In this document: one piece after another, positions 1 to 8,803 of the stretch | How the letters are laid out: each line of letters opens with the position of its first letter | How positions within the stretch are numbered: the first letter of the stretch is position 1 | Assembly: GCA_039638595.1 (NCBI GenBank) | Contig: JBDIWM010000001.1 | Span: forward strand, 1-64,000 | DNA: 64,000 nt | Reading direction: 5' to 3' | DNA from: Atribacterota bacterium | Lineage (GTDB): Bacteria; Atribacterota; Atribacteria; Atribacterales; Caldatribacteriaceae | Program-made: the position numbers and the translations under genes | The notes under the pieces: generated by a model | Databases searched by the model: none | Told to the model about the DNA's origin: nothing | The model's input: only the letters and a program-made list of their open reading frames with translations

Positions 1-510
1 CCGGCTGTGCGCAACATCGCCCACAATGGCCATTCTCAGGCCTTCAAAACGGTGAAAAAAACGCTGAATCGTTAGCAAATCGAGTAGAGCCTGCGTGGGA
101 TGTTCCCGAAGTCCGTCTCCCGCGTTCACAATGTGAAAGGGAGAAAATTGCGCCAGATACTCAGGCACTCCACTTGCAGAATGACGCACCACCAGAACAT
201 CCGGCCTGAGGCTTCCCAGAGTGAGAACCGTGTCTCTCAAGCTCTCGCCCTTCCGAAGGCTACTCACCTCTATATCGACATTCACCACCTGCATTCCCAA
301 AAGTTTCCCAGCAATTTCAAAGGAAGTACGGGTCCTGGTACTCGGCTCAAAGAAAAGATTAACCAGGAGGTACCCTTGCAATGCTTCACAGTTTTTTGGA
401 GAATCCCCTAAAAACTCTCGAAAGCGACTCGCTTTTTGCAACAAATATGTAATGTCTTCCCTGCTCAAGTTCCTGATTCCCAAAAGATGGGCATGACACC
501 ACGTACTCAA
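1..510 (-). CDS. pyrB: Aspartate carbamoyltransferase catalytic chain (partial)
   Basis: Catalyses carbamoyl phosphate plus aspartate to carbamoyl-aspartate, the committed step of de novo pyrimidine synthesis in the cytoplasm. The reading frame runs off the left edge, so only about the first 170 residues are present. Family motifs are intact: FFEPSTRTRTSFE (carbamoyl phosphate loop), HPTQALLDL, and GDVAHSR at the edge. There is no ATG near the start. The best start is TTG at 508-510, with a G-rich ribosome site (AAGGGGGG) about eight bases upstream. The gene has its own promoter and a leader containing an attenuator-like hairpin (538-579). Identity is firm; the exact start is less so. Confidence 0.93.
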   Translation of the reverse strand, partial: MSTWCHAHLLGIRNLSREDITYLLQKASRFREFLGDSPKNCEALQGYLLVNLFFEPSTRTRTSFEIAGKLLGMQVVNVDIEVSSLRKGESLRDTVLTLGSLRPDVLVVRHSASGVPEYLAQFSPFHIVNAGDGLREHPTQALLDLLTIQRFFHRFEGLRMAIVGDVAHSR

Positions 511-537
511 GCCACAAGCCCCCCTTAAAGGTCCAAC

Positions 538-579
538 AAAAAAGTCCATCCTTCCCTCACTGGGAAAGATGGACTTTTT
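538..579 (-). promoter_or_regulatory. PyrR-like attenuator hairpin in the pyrB leader
   Basis: Read leftward, the leader folds into a long stem: AAAGUCCAUCUUUCCC pairs with GGGAAGGAUGGACUUU across a short AGUGA loop. A run of U follows, about 25-30 bases before the pyrB start. It therefore has the shape of an intrinsic terminator placed between promoter and gene. The top of the hairpin reads CCAGUGAGG, close to the CCNGNGAGG core of PyrR-binding loops in known pyr leaders. Attenuation by PyrR with uridine nucleotides is inferred; no pyrR lies in the window. A plain attenuator without PyrR is the alternative. Confidence 0.6.
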
Positions 580-629
580 GACCTCCAGAAATAGATCCGA
601 ATTCTCCCTCTCATACCGAACCCTGCATT

Positions 630-658
630 AGGATACCGGTAAATACGTCCTCTGTCAA
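630..658 (-). promoter_or_regulatory. Sigma-70 promoter of pyrB
   Basis: A leftward TTGACA at 653-658 and TATCCT at 630-635 are separated by exactly 17 bases. Transcription would start near 623, leaving a leader of about 110 bases that contains the attenuator hairpin. Confidence 0.7.
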
Positions 659-725
659 CTTTGAAAAGTCAGGAAAAAACAAATTTTACTTTCCTGCAGT
701 CTGGTCCTCCAGGTATTTCACCATC

Positions 726-1325
726 CTAACCCCCAAACCACACATCAATCAAACGGTGAGCCTCTTCCCGTACGTCCTGGCTCTCCAGAGGATTCTCTCC
801 TCTTTGGAGCGCTTCTTCGACCAGCTTTACTAGGGTTTTGCTAGGGATAAAATTAGGAATATCACGAAAATAAACCGATTGGGGATATAATCTGAAAGCA
901 GCTTCAAAGATCGCCACCTGGGCCGTGGAATAAGCATTGACGACGCCAGTTTCGTTGATCCTATCAGAACGGAGGTCCGAAATCCCTTTGGCAACCACCA
1001 CACCCTCCCGCTGGGCATAGAGAATACAGTGGGCGTTCACTACCCCCTGAATTTCATATACTCCAGAGCAATCCGCAAAACCCTCCATGCTGTCGCCCTC
1101 TTCACCCCCTACTATAATGCGGGCGAAGGGAAGTGGGTATTCTCCCCCTTGCCCTCCATTCCGACAAAAATCCGAAAAATACGGGAAGGGGAGGACAAGC
1201 TTTCCCCGAACTACCATTCCCTTTCCTCCGGAACGGTCCTGCCAGGAAAAAGGAGTACACCCTGAAAGGAAAATCAGGAAAATCAACATCAATATTTTCC
1301 GCAACAACGTTTTCACCCAGACCAA
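726..1325 (-). CDS. Hypothetical lipoprotein
   Basis: A 199-residue protein with a lipoprotein signal: a basic start, a leucine/isoleucine core and the lipobox LSGC near residue 22, so it is probably anchored to a membrane by a lipidated cysteine. After a glycine-rich linker, the middle part (about 38-105) alternates hydrophobic and polar residues and includes PLPFARIIVGG and DCSGVYEIQG. This resembles the small beta domains of surface proteins such as CarboxypepD_reg-like folds. The C-terminal 70 residues look helical. Nothing identifies a substrate or enzyme activity. It lies downstream of the peptidase lipoprotein at 1450-2094, separated by a hairpin. Confidence 0.7.
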   Translation of the reverse strand: MVWVKTLLRKILMLIFLIFLSGCTPFSWQDRSGGKGMVVRGKLVLPFPYFSDFCRNGGQGGEYPLPFARIIVGGEEGDSMEGFADCSGVYEIQGVVNAHCILYAQREGVVVAKGISDLRSDRINETGVVNAYSTAQVAIFEAAFRLYPQSVYFRDIPNFIPSKTLVKLVEEALQRGENPLESQDVREEAHRLIDVWFGG

Positions 1326-1423
1326 AGTTATTATTTTCCTTAAGTATAAACCAGAGCAGAAAACGAAACTATAGGAAAAATTTCCTAATCGCAGAAGTGG
1401 GAAGGACTAATTTTCACTAAATT

Positions 1424-1451
1424 GAGTAGGGTCAATCTCCTCCCCCTACTC
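1424..1451 (-). terminator. Hairpin at the end of the C39-like lipoprotein gene
   Basis: GAGTAGGG and CCCTACTC form an 8-pair stem that overlaps the stop codon of the upstream gene. Only a weak U-rich tail (AAUUU) follows, so termination may be partial. Confidence 0.45.
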
Positions 1452-2094
1452 AGTCAATGGTAACGTACCAATTATTTTGAGCCTGCCAGCAACTCAGAAA
1501 CTGCGAAAGAGGATACATATTGTTGGCCCCGCTTGTCTTTCCCGGGTCATGGACCACCACTGAATCGTTCGTAATCCCTACCACCAGCATGGCATGTTTG
1601 GCTCCACCAGGACTCATATTGGAAAAGACGGCCACGAGCACTGGCTTCCCTTCCTTAAGGAAAGACCGCAAAAGTTCGACGTTTCCCATCCCGATTCGAG
1701 CAGAAATACCCTGAAACTCGAGAAAAGAACGGATATAAAATACATTGGTAAAACCGCCGTTATAGTTATTGATGGGGAGACCAAACCGGGCGTTCAACCA
1801 CTCGTCAGCCGCCATAATATCCTGGGGAGTAGGTGTAGTCCCATAATAATAGGCCTTAATCATCACCGCCGAAGCAACCCCACAATTTCTGGTATTACTC
1901 CAATCCCCAGGAGGAACCTGAGGCAAAAAGGGAACATCAAGGAGAATGCGAGCGGTAGAATTCTCAACAAAACGAGCGGACACCCCACTATCTAGATCAG
2001 GACTGGAAGGTACTACCCCAAGCTGTGGCGCACAACCAGCAAGAAGCACAACTACAAATCCTACCACCATGAGACTGTACCATTTCTTCATCAC
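1450..2094 (-). CDS. C39-like cysteine peptidase lipoprotein
   Basis: A 214-residue lipoprotein (lipobox LLAGC near residue 21) carrying a papain-like fold of the peptidase C39 family. The catalytic Cys is in NCGVASAVMI (about residue 70). The His is in KHAMLVVGI and the following Asp in VVVHDPG, in the order expected for this family. These domains cleave or bind peptides outside the cytoplasm, but the substrate is unknown. The fold matches the PF13529 type rather than the fused bacteriocin exporters, because no ABC domain is present. Expression is probably set by the cyclic-di-GMP-I riboswitch at 2152-2242 and by a hairpin that covers its ribosome site. Confidence 0.82.
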   Translation of the reverse strand: MMKKWYSLMVVGFVVVLLAGCAPQLGVVPSSPDLDSGVSARFVENSTARILLDVPFLPQVPPGDWSNTRNCGVASAVMIKAYYYGTTPTPQDIMAADEWLNARFGLPINNYNGGFTNVFYIRSFLEFQGISARIGMGNVELLRSFLKEGKPVLVAVFSNMSPGGAKHAMLVVGITNDSVVVHDPGKTSGANNMYPLSQFLSCWQAQNNWYVTID

Positions 2095-2098
2095 GACA

Positions 2099-2119
2099 CC
2101 CCCTTCTTTCCGAAGAGGG
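2099..2119 (-). promoter_or_regulatory. Ribosome-site-sequestering hairpin
   Basis: Read leftward, CCCUCUUC pairs with GAAGGGGG around a GGAAA loop. The second arm is the ribosome binding site of the lipoprotein gene whose ATG is at 2092-2094. This is the likely expression platform of the upstream riboswitch, acting on translation. Confidence 0.5.
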
Positions 2120-2151
2120 GGAGGGGCGCTCCTGGCAAGTCCAAAAAAATA

Positions 2152-2242
2152 AGGAACTTGGCAGCCCGGCCACCATGGCTTTCCGCTTTAGGTCCGTAGC
2201 TTTGTGCCCTCCCCTTTCGGAGAGTTTACCCTTTCATTTCCT
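2152..2242 (-). promoter_or_regulatory. Cyclic-di-GMP-I (GEMM-I) riboswitch
   Basis: Read leftward, the element shows the conserved GEMM order. A closing helix pairs AGGAA (2238-2242) with UUCCU (2152-2156). Then come GGUAAAC, a stem capped by a GAAA-type tetraloop (CUCUCCGAAAGGGGAG), the joining segment CACAAAGCUACGG, CCUAAAG, and a second stem AUGGUGGCCGGGCUGCC containing the receptor of the GAAA loop. This matches the class I consensus closely. It lies 58 bases before a lipoprotein peptidase gene, a typical target class for this riboswitch. Whether ligand turns the gene on or off is not clear from sequence alone. Confidence 0.85.
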
Positions 2243-2314
2243 ATTTATGATTATCGACCGGGAAGGCAAAAACTTTAGAGGGTAGAAAGAAAAAATCCTG
2301 TAAAATTTTCAAAA

Positions 2315-3868
2315 TCACCTGAGAAAGAACCCAGTGTGAAACTGCTGATTTTTCCCTTCTTTCATTTTCTCATAGATCTTTGCAAACTCACGTTCTGTCT
2401 CCTCAAACGCCTTGAGGACGGTGGGATCAAAATGAGAGGGCATGGTCCGCCCGTCTCCCTGAAGGATGATCCGGCAAGCCGTCGCATGGTCAAACGCAGG
2501 TTTATAGGGCCTTCTGCTTCGCAGGGCATCATAATGGTCCACAATGTTGACGATTCTGGCTTCAATGGGTATTTCCTCCCCTTTCAATCCCTTGGGATAT
2601 CCACTCCCATCCCATCGTTCATGGTGAAAGAGAGCAATGTTTCGTGCTATTTTCAACTTGGCATGTTCGCCAATAATTACTGCCCCATAGATGGTGTGCT
2701 GCTTGACCTTTTCCCACTCCTCCGGAGTTAATTTTTCGGGCTTCTGGAAGATCTCTGGGGAAAGATGGATCTTTCCCACGTCGTGCAAAGCCGCCTGCAG
2801 TCGAATCCCGTTAATGAACCTTTCTTCCATTCCCAGCCACTTGGCGATAAGAGCACTGTATTCACCGACTCGCAAAATAGATTCCCCACATCCTCATCAT
2901 GGACCTCTGTTCCCCGGGCCAAAGCAAAAACGGTACATACAAAAGCTTCTTCAGTTTCTCTTATCTGCCCTGCGAGAGATTGAAAAAAGAGACACTGCAT
3001 TACCAGATGATCAAGAACCGATGCATCGTACTCTGAAACCGGCCTTCCATAGTTCAACGCCACCACCACCAGGTGGTGACTAAAATAGCCCACCATATTG
3101 GAAATCTTAATGTCATAAAGACTCAAACGCCCACGCAGAGCCATGACAAGGGAGTCTTCTTCCATATCCTGGTTATAGAAAAGAATCCTGGTTTCGGAAG
3201 GCAAGATGGGTAAATACCCAAGGTTAACAGGATTTCTCTCCACCTTATCAAAGGCAAAATGGTATTGATGCCACTGGCAGGCCCCCTTGCGGTCAGGAAT
3301 ACCAAGAAAAAGGAGTTCCGGTTTCTCTCGATCTTTCGCGTTTTTGCGCAATATTCTGGCTCACCAGAATGCGGTCCACATCTCCAATGAAATCAAATTC
3401 CACCGGCTTAAACGTCCGGATCAGGTTCTTACCAAAAGATGTAAGGTGCATAATGCCTGCATAGGCGGAATTGAGCTGGTCATTTAGAGCCTTGACACGC
3501 AAAAGCATCTTGATTCTCGCCAGCACCTCAGCTTTATCAAAAGGTTTGGAGAGGAAATCCTCTGCCCCAGCCTCAATGGCTCTGATACGCTCTTCTTTGG
3601 CCGTAAGAGAGGTAATCATCACCACAGGAATGTTCCGCAAAGATTTATCCTCTTTAATCTTTCGACACACTTCAAAACCATCCATCTCAGACATCATGAC
3701 ATCAAGAAGCACTACGTCAAAATGCTCTTCATTGAGCCGGAACAGTGCTTCTCTACCACTTTCAACCTTCACGATCTCATACCCCTGTGGTACCAGCAAC
3801 GCCTCAAGCAAAACAAGGTTCGAAGGTTCATCATCCACGCAGAGAATCCTGGGTTTGCCACTCGTCAT
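2315..3868 (-). pseudogene. Broken response regulator with HD-GYP phosphodiesterase domain
   Basis: The original product was an N-terminal receiver domain (CVDDEPSN, LLDVMMSEMDG, SKPF) followed by a linker and a C-terminal HD-GYP domain ([26 protein letters not shown]). Such proteins hydrolyse cyclic-di-GMP when phosphorylated. The frame is broken twice. Near 3340, the receiver frame (to 3293) must jump to a second frame that begins before 3351. Near 2885, inside a TTTT run, it must jump again to the frame ending at 2315. Each site needs one inserted or deleted base. Catalytic motifs survive in the last piece. Neighbouring signalling genes are also broken, which favours real decay over sequencing error. 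Confidence 0.82.
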
Positions 3869-3873
3869 CCCCC

Positions 3874-5249
3874 TTAGCTCCTTTCCCCCATAATTTTTTT
3901 GACGAGTTCCATCAATTCCCTAGTATGGATTGGTTTGGCCAAATAACCGTCCATTCCGGCACACACAATCTCTTCCCGCTCGCTTTTCATAGCAAAAGAG
4001 GTAACAGCGATAATTTTAATTCCCCGGGTAGAAGGATTATCTTTGAGAATTTTGATAACGGTCAGGGCGTCCATAGCCGGCATCTGGATGTCCATGAAAT
4101 ACACTCATAAATCATTCTATCTGGCTCAAGCGGTTTTTCAACCCCAAAAGAAGCTACCGCCTCGATCTCCTCTCCTTCCACACGATACATCACGCCTCAA
4201 TCCACGTATCCGCACCGGTTGAGATACGATAATACCTCAACACCCAGATCTTCCATGTGCTCAAAACCTTTGTTGAAAAGAGCCAGAAAGTCAGCGTATA
4301 TCCTTTCCGCCTTCTCTTTCCGTCGCAAAGCTTCAGCAAGCACTGTCCTCCGGTAAGCAAAAACCCATTGAGCAGGACCACGCACATAACAAAAAAATAA
4401 TATGCTGTCACGAAGAGGCCGCAGCGAGGCAAGGATAGCCCTCAGTGGTCGTTGAACGATCAATCCAAGCCCCGGTGTCTCCAGCAAACCATAAACAACT
4501 ACCACTTCTTCTTTCCTCAGAGGGTCATACATTATCTCTCTCTTTTCGCTTCGCCTTGCTTAATGCCGATAATCACGGGAAATTCCTCACCAAACACTCC
4601 CCCAGAGTGGTAAACCACATTCCTTTTTTATCGGTGATCACAATTATTTCCTCTGGGGAAACTTTTATTCTCGCCACCATCACTTCGAGGTAACTCTCCG
4701 GATACACCATGAGCAAAACAGCCGCATTATCTATTCCAACAGATTTCACAGGAGTCAGCACAAGTATGGTAGGGCTTCACCCGGCATCAGGGTAAAAAAG
4801 CCTGACAAAGGAGACCAGGTTTGCACAAATTTCCGAAACCAGACCTGGTGAGCTACATTACTTTCCGGAGGCACTCTCCCTCAGGATATTGTACCAAGAC
4901 ATTCCCTTCGGGAGACAAAACCAGAGCAGACTTGATTACCCCTGAAATGGTTACCAGATTTTCTAAATGCTTGGTAACCTCCTTCCAATCTGTTTCCACC
5001 AAGGAAACCCTCAAAGAAGGACGGGCAGCGTACGATTCTCCAAATTTCAGCACCTTTTCGAATTGTCCTGAAAAAGATTTAACCATGACCTGAAGATGAT
5101 TTTTTTCTCTCTGGAATGCATCCTTTTCCAGCATCCCTGTAAAAATAAACTGAACATAGAGGAGAAACAGTAAAAAGGGGAGGATACCGAAGAACACCTC
5201 TTTGAGGGCAATCCAGGAAAAAGATCGCTTTTCTCCTCGTAAATCTCAT
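3874..5249 (-). pseudogene. Remnant of a hybrid sensor histidine kinase with internal deletion
   Basis: Pieces appear in order. A start at 5247-5249 leads to a membrane segment (GILPFLLFLLYVQFIF) and an extracellular dCache-like sensor split over three frames (to about 4573). A sensor end with a second membrane segment (ETPGLGLIVQRPL, 4197-4532) follows, then a short GAF-like start (about 4110-4180). Next comes, abruptly, the second half of a receiver domain (MDIQMPAMDALTVI to 3874). The kinase core and the first half of the receiver are missing, so the gene carries an internal deletion as well as frameshifts and stops. Its last codons overlap the ribosome site of the response regulator gene. 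It cannot make a kinase. Confidence 0.75.
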
Positions 5250-5251
5250 CT

Positions 5252-6086
5252 CTACCCCATTTTCTGAAAAACCCTACTCCGGAGAATAACTTCCCCGTAC
5301 TCCGTCACCATATCTTTAGGCAAAACTTCTGTTTCTCCCAACACAAGATATCATTAGGGGAAAAGAGAGCGCGACGCGGTCCTAAACACCCTCCCCGCTA
5401 TCTCCCGCTTCAAATATATAATCACATTCCGACACAGGACCAGATGATAGTTCGAAAATACATCTTCTCTGGGAATCGTACCATTCGTAATATCATGATA
5501 TACAAAATGCACCATTTTCCTGATCCCTTCTGAAAGCACATACTTTTCTCCCTTTTGCCGGAAGTACTGATCAAGGTATACCTTTTTGGCTTCCCGCAGG
5601 GCCTTACCTTCGTACTCGGCTTTTCTGGGCTCCCCCAGAGCACCCAGGTCTACGTCAGTAGCAACAATCAATGGCTCCAAAATCGTGTTTTCCGGCATCA
5701 ACTCCCTTAGAAGAATAGCTACCAAATATGGCTCTTCCTCCTTCACCGTAACCAATACTCCACACCCTGATTTGTTTCCCTGTATACTGCTTGCAAAGCT
5801 CTGGCAAAACAATCTCTCCAAGCACTGCAAAGGTCAAAGATCCCCGGGAGAACTCGCTCACATTAATAACCAGCCACCGAAGAAGGACATCTATTTCCTC
5901 ATAATGTTCTGGGAGATAGTCAAGGTAGCACGAATAATCTTCAAACCCCAAAGCGTTAAGGCGGAACCGTATCCCGTGTAAAACGGTATCCTGACGGTAA
6001 AGAGTAAAGTCAATACTCCTTTTTTCCTTTAAATACGAATAAAAGACATCAAGAAGTTCCTCCAATTCGTCCCCCTCCGGAATCAT
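5252..6086 (-). pseudogene. Broken CheR-type protein-glutamate methyltransferase
   Basis: CheR methylates chemoreceptor glutamates using S-adenosylmethionine. The N-terminal helical domain (5780-6086) is followed by the SAM site, normally GEEPYSLA, here split. The frame reads GYGEG and then must shift by one base in a GGAGGAAG tract near 5775 to read EEPYLVAIL. ATDVDLGALGEP and NYHLVLCRNVIIYL (family-typical) follow. Two consecutive stop codons (TAA TGA, about 5353-5358) then interrupt the frame, after which YLVLGETEVLP, the usual C-terminal motif, continues in the same frame to 5252. Three lesions in one gene indicate a pseudogene. It heads the decayed signalling operon. Confidence 0.82.
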
Positions 6087-6225
6087 TATATCAGTTTATC
6101 GCCTCTCGGATTTAGAGTGGAACTGCCGGAACAATTATTAAACCTTCTTGAGGAAAATTCTCTGGGAATAAACCAGCCGAAAGTCAGTTTTCGTTAGTAG
6201 AACCATCATGCAGGGGAGGGGGAAA

Positions 6226-7290
6226 GTGCGGTGGGTTTTTGTCTTTCCAGGTTTGCTGCTTCTTGCCTTTTTTGTGGTCTTTCCCAGCATCGGCATCGAA
6301 GCTGCCACATACTGGCATTTTACCATTCAAGCCCAAGGAGATGATGGGGAAGAAGAATGGCTCTGGGTGACGTTGCGCGAGGTGTCCAAAAAAACCTACC
6401 ACGCCCAGATTCACCAGAAGGTTCTGAGCCTGGGTGGGAAAGGATTGAGTGGGGCTCGCCTCATCCAGGTTCGGTCTAAGGCCTGGCGTCAAGCCTATCG
6501 AACTGAGGAAAGTTTTTCCTGTGACACCTATCTTCCTAAATTTGGAAAGCACCTCAAATACTGGCAGGAAAGCTGGAGCAACTGGGTTTTTTGTCAGGGC
6601 CAGATTTTACCTCTCAGTGCCGAAGAAAAAACTCTCCACTTTTCACCCTATTTCGAACTCAGCCTTATGCGCGCTCGCGACGTCCAGAAAATACTCAACC
6701 GGGAGAGACGATTCCTCACCATCACAGAACTTCCGGGAGAGGAAGTGAAAGGAAAGTTTAATATCTATTCAATTGAGTACCTTGATCCGCTCGTCCACTA
6801 TGAGGATACCTGCCGTTCTAAAAAATGGGCAGAACACTATCGTCCAATTTTTCTACGCCTTGACCTTCACAGTGGATACCGGGAGATCGGAAAAGGCTTT
6901 GCCACCGTCGAAGTCCTTGACCATTTGATTCTCACCTATTCTCTGTACCGGTCTCATTCCCCGGAACACCGCTTCTTTGGAAAAAAAATTGCCAATTTCG
7001 GCAATATTCAGGAATTCTTCATTAGCCAGGAACTGGCTTTCGAGGAAGCACTGCTCGGTGAAGAAGAAACCGAAAGCGGTAATGAAACTATAGGCTTCCT
7101 TGAAGAAAATACAGAAACTGAGATAGACGAAGAAATCATGGTATTTACCGAAGAAGAAACCAGCGAAGAGGTGATGACATTCACCCCAGAAGAAATCGAT
7201 CTATCGCAGGAAGAAGGTGTGGAAGTAATCCAGCACCAGGGGGAAACCCCAGAAGATGTGATGGTCTTCACCGAAGAAGATACAAGATAA
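6226..7290 (+). CDS. Exported protein with acidic repeated C-terminus, function unknown
   Basis: About 354 residues, with an N-terminal signal sequence (VFPGLLLLAFFVVF, ending near SIGIEA). The start was set at GTG 6226, because GGGGAGG lies six bases before it; an in-frame ATG at 6208 has no ribosome site. The body (to about residue 265) contains scattered cysteines and tryptophans and no domain I recognise. The last 80 residues are strongly acidic with a degenerate repeat: EEIMVFTEEE, EEVMTFTPEE, EDVMVFTEED. It is intact between two stretches of broken genes. The gap on its left (6087-6225) separates it from divergent cheR; I see no clear promoter there. Confidence 0.65.
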   Translation: MRWVFVFPGLLLLAFFVVFPSIGIEAATYWHFTIQAQGDDGEEEWLWVTLREVSKKTYHAQIHQKVLSLGGKGLSGARLIQVRSKAWRQAYRTEESFSCDTYLPKFGKHLKYWQESWSNWVFCQGQILPLSAEEKTLHFSPYFELSLMRARDVQKILNRERRFLTITELPGEEVKGKFNIYSIEYLDPLVHYEDTCRSKKWAEHYRPIFLRLDLHSGYREIGKGFATVEVLDHLILTYSLYRSHSPEHRFFGKKIANFGNIQEFFISQELAFEEALLGEEETESGNETIGFLEENTETEIDEEIMVFTEEETSEEVMTFTPEEIDLSQEEGVEVIQHQGETPEDVMVFTEEDTR

Positions 7291-7422
7291 AATTCCACCT
7301 TTCTTTCACACAGCGCAATGAACCCGACCCCGAAATGATAGCACATTGTTATATTATTAACTATTTATAAAATACTATCCCTCTTTTATATATTTTTATC
7401 ACTCTCTCGGAGGAGGGATACC

Positions 7423-7918
7423 ATGAAACGTTTGAAACCCAATTTACCTCGAAAAATTTAGGAGTTCCCCGACGGCCAGCTCCGGCTGGTTAACTGGCGG
7501 GAAATACCACCCATGGAACTCAGCAACTGGGCCGGACTCCACGGTAAGATGGAAACCGAACTCATCGTGTGCAAGGAAACTACCGGTTCCAAAATGGTGG
7601 TGGTGGGTCGTTCGGTTTTCTTTCCCGGAGCCTATCATGATTCCCACTTTCATCTTTACGCCGAGAAAGTCCTTTACTGTCTTAGTGGCAAAGGCGTTGC
7701 CGGAAGTGGGGATAAAGAGTACCTTCTCACCCCTGGTGACGTCCAGTTCGCCGCGGTGGGGGAAACACACTGGCTTCGCAATCCCTTCTTGGAACCCCCT
7801 GGAATTTATCTGGATATACAGTGGCAATGGAGTGAACATGCCCAGTGAAAGTGGATACTGTGTTTCGGACCTCTTCAAAGAGGCCGAGGAAATCATCAGA
7901 AAAAAATCAGATTCCTGA
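7423..7918 (+). pseudogene. Broken cupin-domain protein
   Basis: A good ribosome site (GGAGGAGGG) precedes ATG 7423, but codon 13 is TAG (7459-7461). After it the frame continues with a cupin beta barrel (FFPGAYHDSHFHLYAEKVLY, GDVQFAAVGETHW). The C-terminus is in another frame: removing one C from the CCCCC run at 7795-7799 restores LEFIWIYSG and a natural end (to 7918). A shorter protein could restart at ATG 7513 and end at 7848, but it would lack the C-terminus. Cupins of this kind sit in sugar catabolic operons, and here it lies before a dehydrogenase gene and near a sugar importer. Confidence 0.75.
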
Positions 7919-7933
7919 ATAAGGAAGGATAAC

Positions 7934-8758
7934 ATGGAGAGCTTAGCACTGAAAGCTCAGAGCGTGCTTCGTCTTTTCTCTCTAGAAGGAAGGGTTGCCT
8001 TAGTGACTGGGGGTGGCAAAGGCCTTGGGGAAGCCATGGCCTACGCTCTTGCCGGGGCCGGGGTCCATGTAGCCGTCGCCGGGAAAACCCTTGCTAACGT
8101 AGAAAGAGTAGCTCGGGAGATCTCCGCCATGGGAAGGCATTCCCTGGCCGTCGAAGTTGAAGTAAGGGACAAACGACAGGTAGAAAAAATGGTGGCTCAG
8201 GTGGTGTAAGAATTTGGACGCCTTAACATCCTCATCAACAACGCCGGTTTTGCCGATGTACAAACCATTACTGAATTCCCCCTGGAACTGTGGGAGTACA
8301 TCATGGACGTTAACGCCAAAGGAACATTCCTCTGTGCTCAGGAAGCCGCCAAAGTAATGTTGAAGCAGAAAAAGGGGGAAATCATCAACATTTCTTCTTT
8401 GCAAGGTTCAGTGGGAAGACCCAAAGACCCCGCGTATGCCGCCAGCAAAGCAGCAGTCAATCTCATGACCATGTCTATGGCCTGTGAATGGGTAAAAGAG
8501 GGAATCTGTGTCAATGCCATTGCTCCCACCTGGTGCTGGACAGACCTTACTGTACCTCATCTGCAAAAAGAAAATTTCTACCAGGCCCTGCAAAAAAGAA
8601 TTCCCCAGGGAAGAGCTCGCAATCGTGAGGACCTTTTTGGCATAGTGGTTTTCCTGGCTTCCGATGCTTCAGATTTCATAAACGGAGCCATCATTCCTGT
8701 GGACGGAGGGGCCATCGCTTGCGACGGCTTCCCTGAAGTTGAAGACCCTGGAGAATAA
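7934..8758 (+). pseudogene. Short-chain dehydrogenase/reductase interrupted by one stop codon
   Basis: A complete NAD(P)-dependent SDR of about 274 residues in one frame, apart from TAA at 8207-8209. Family motifs are all present: TGGGKGLGEA (nucleotide binding, before the stop), NNAG, the serine in NISSLQG, YAASK (catalytic Tyr and Lys) and PVDGG near the end. The stop lies between VV and EFGRLNILINNAG, where families have a variable charged residue, so a single base change (for example from AAA, GAA or CAA) explains it. It is not TGA, so selenocysteine is excluded. Together with the cupin it looks like a recently lost sugar or sugar-acid oxidation step. Confidence 0.82.
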
Positions 8759-8763
8759 CTCTT

Positions 8764-8791
8764 TTGCCCCAGGCTCATCCACCTGGGGCAA
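8764..8791 (+). terminator. Intergenic hairpin between convergent SDR and sugar permease genes
   Basis: TTGCCCCAGG and CCTGGGGCAA form a perfect 10-pair stem with an 8-base loop. It lies between two converging genes; the short T-rich tail is on the rightward strand. Confidence 0.6.
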
Positions 8792-8803
8792 TTTCCAACC
8801 CTT

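Noticed and set aside
7459-8209. Recoding of in-frame stops in the cupin and SDR genes as selenocysteine or pyrrolysine
   Set aside because: The stops are TAG and TAA, not TGA, and neither lies at a catalytic residue. TAG ends normal genes here too (for example 32251), so pyrrolysine use is unlikely.
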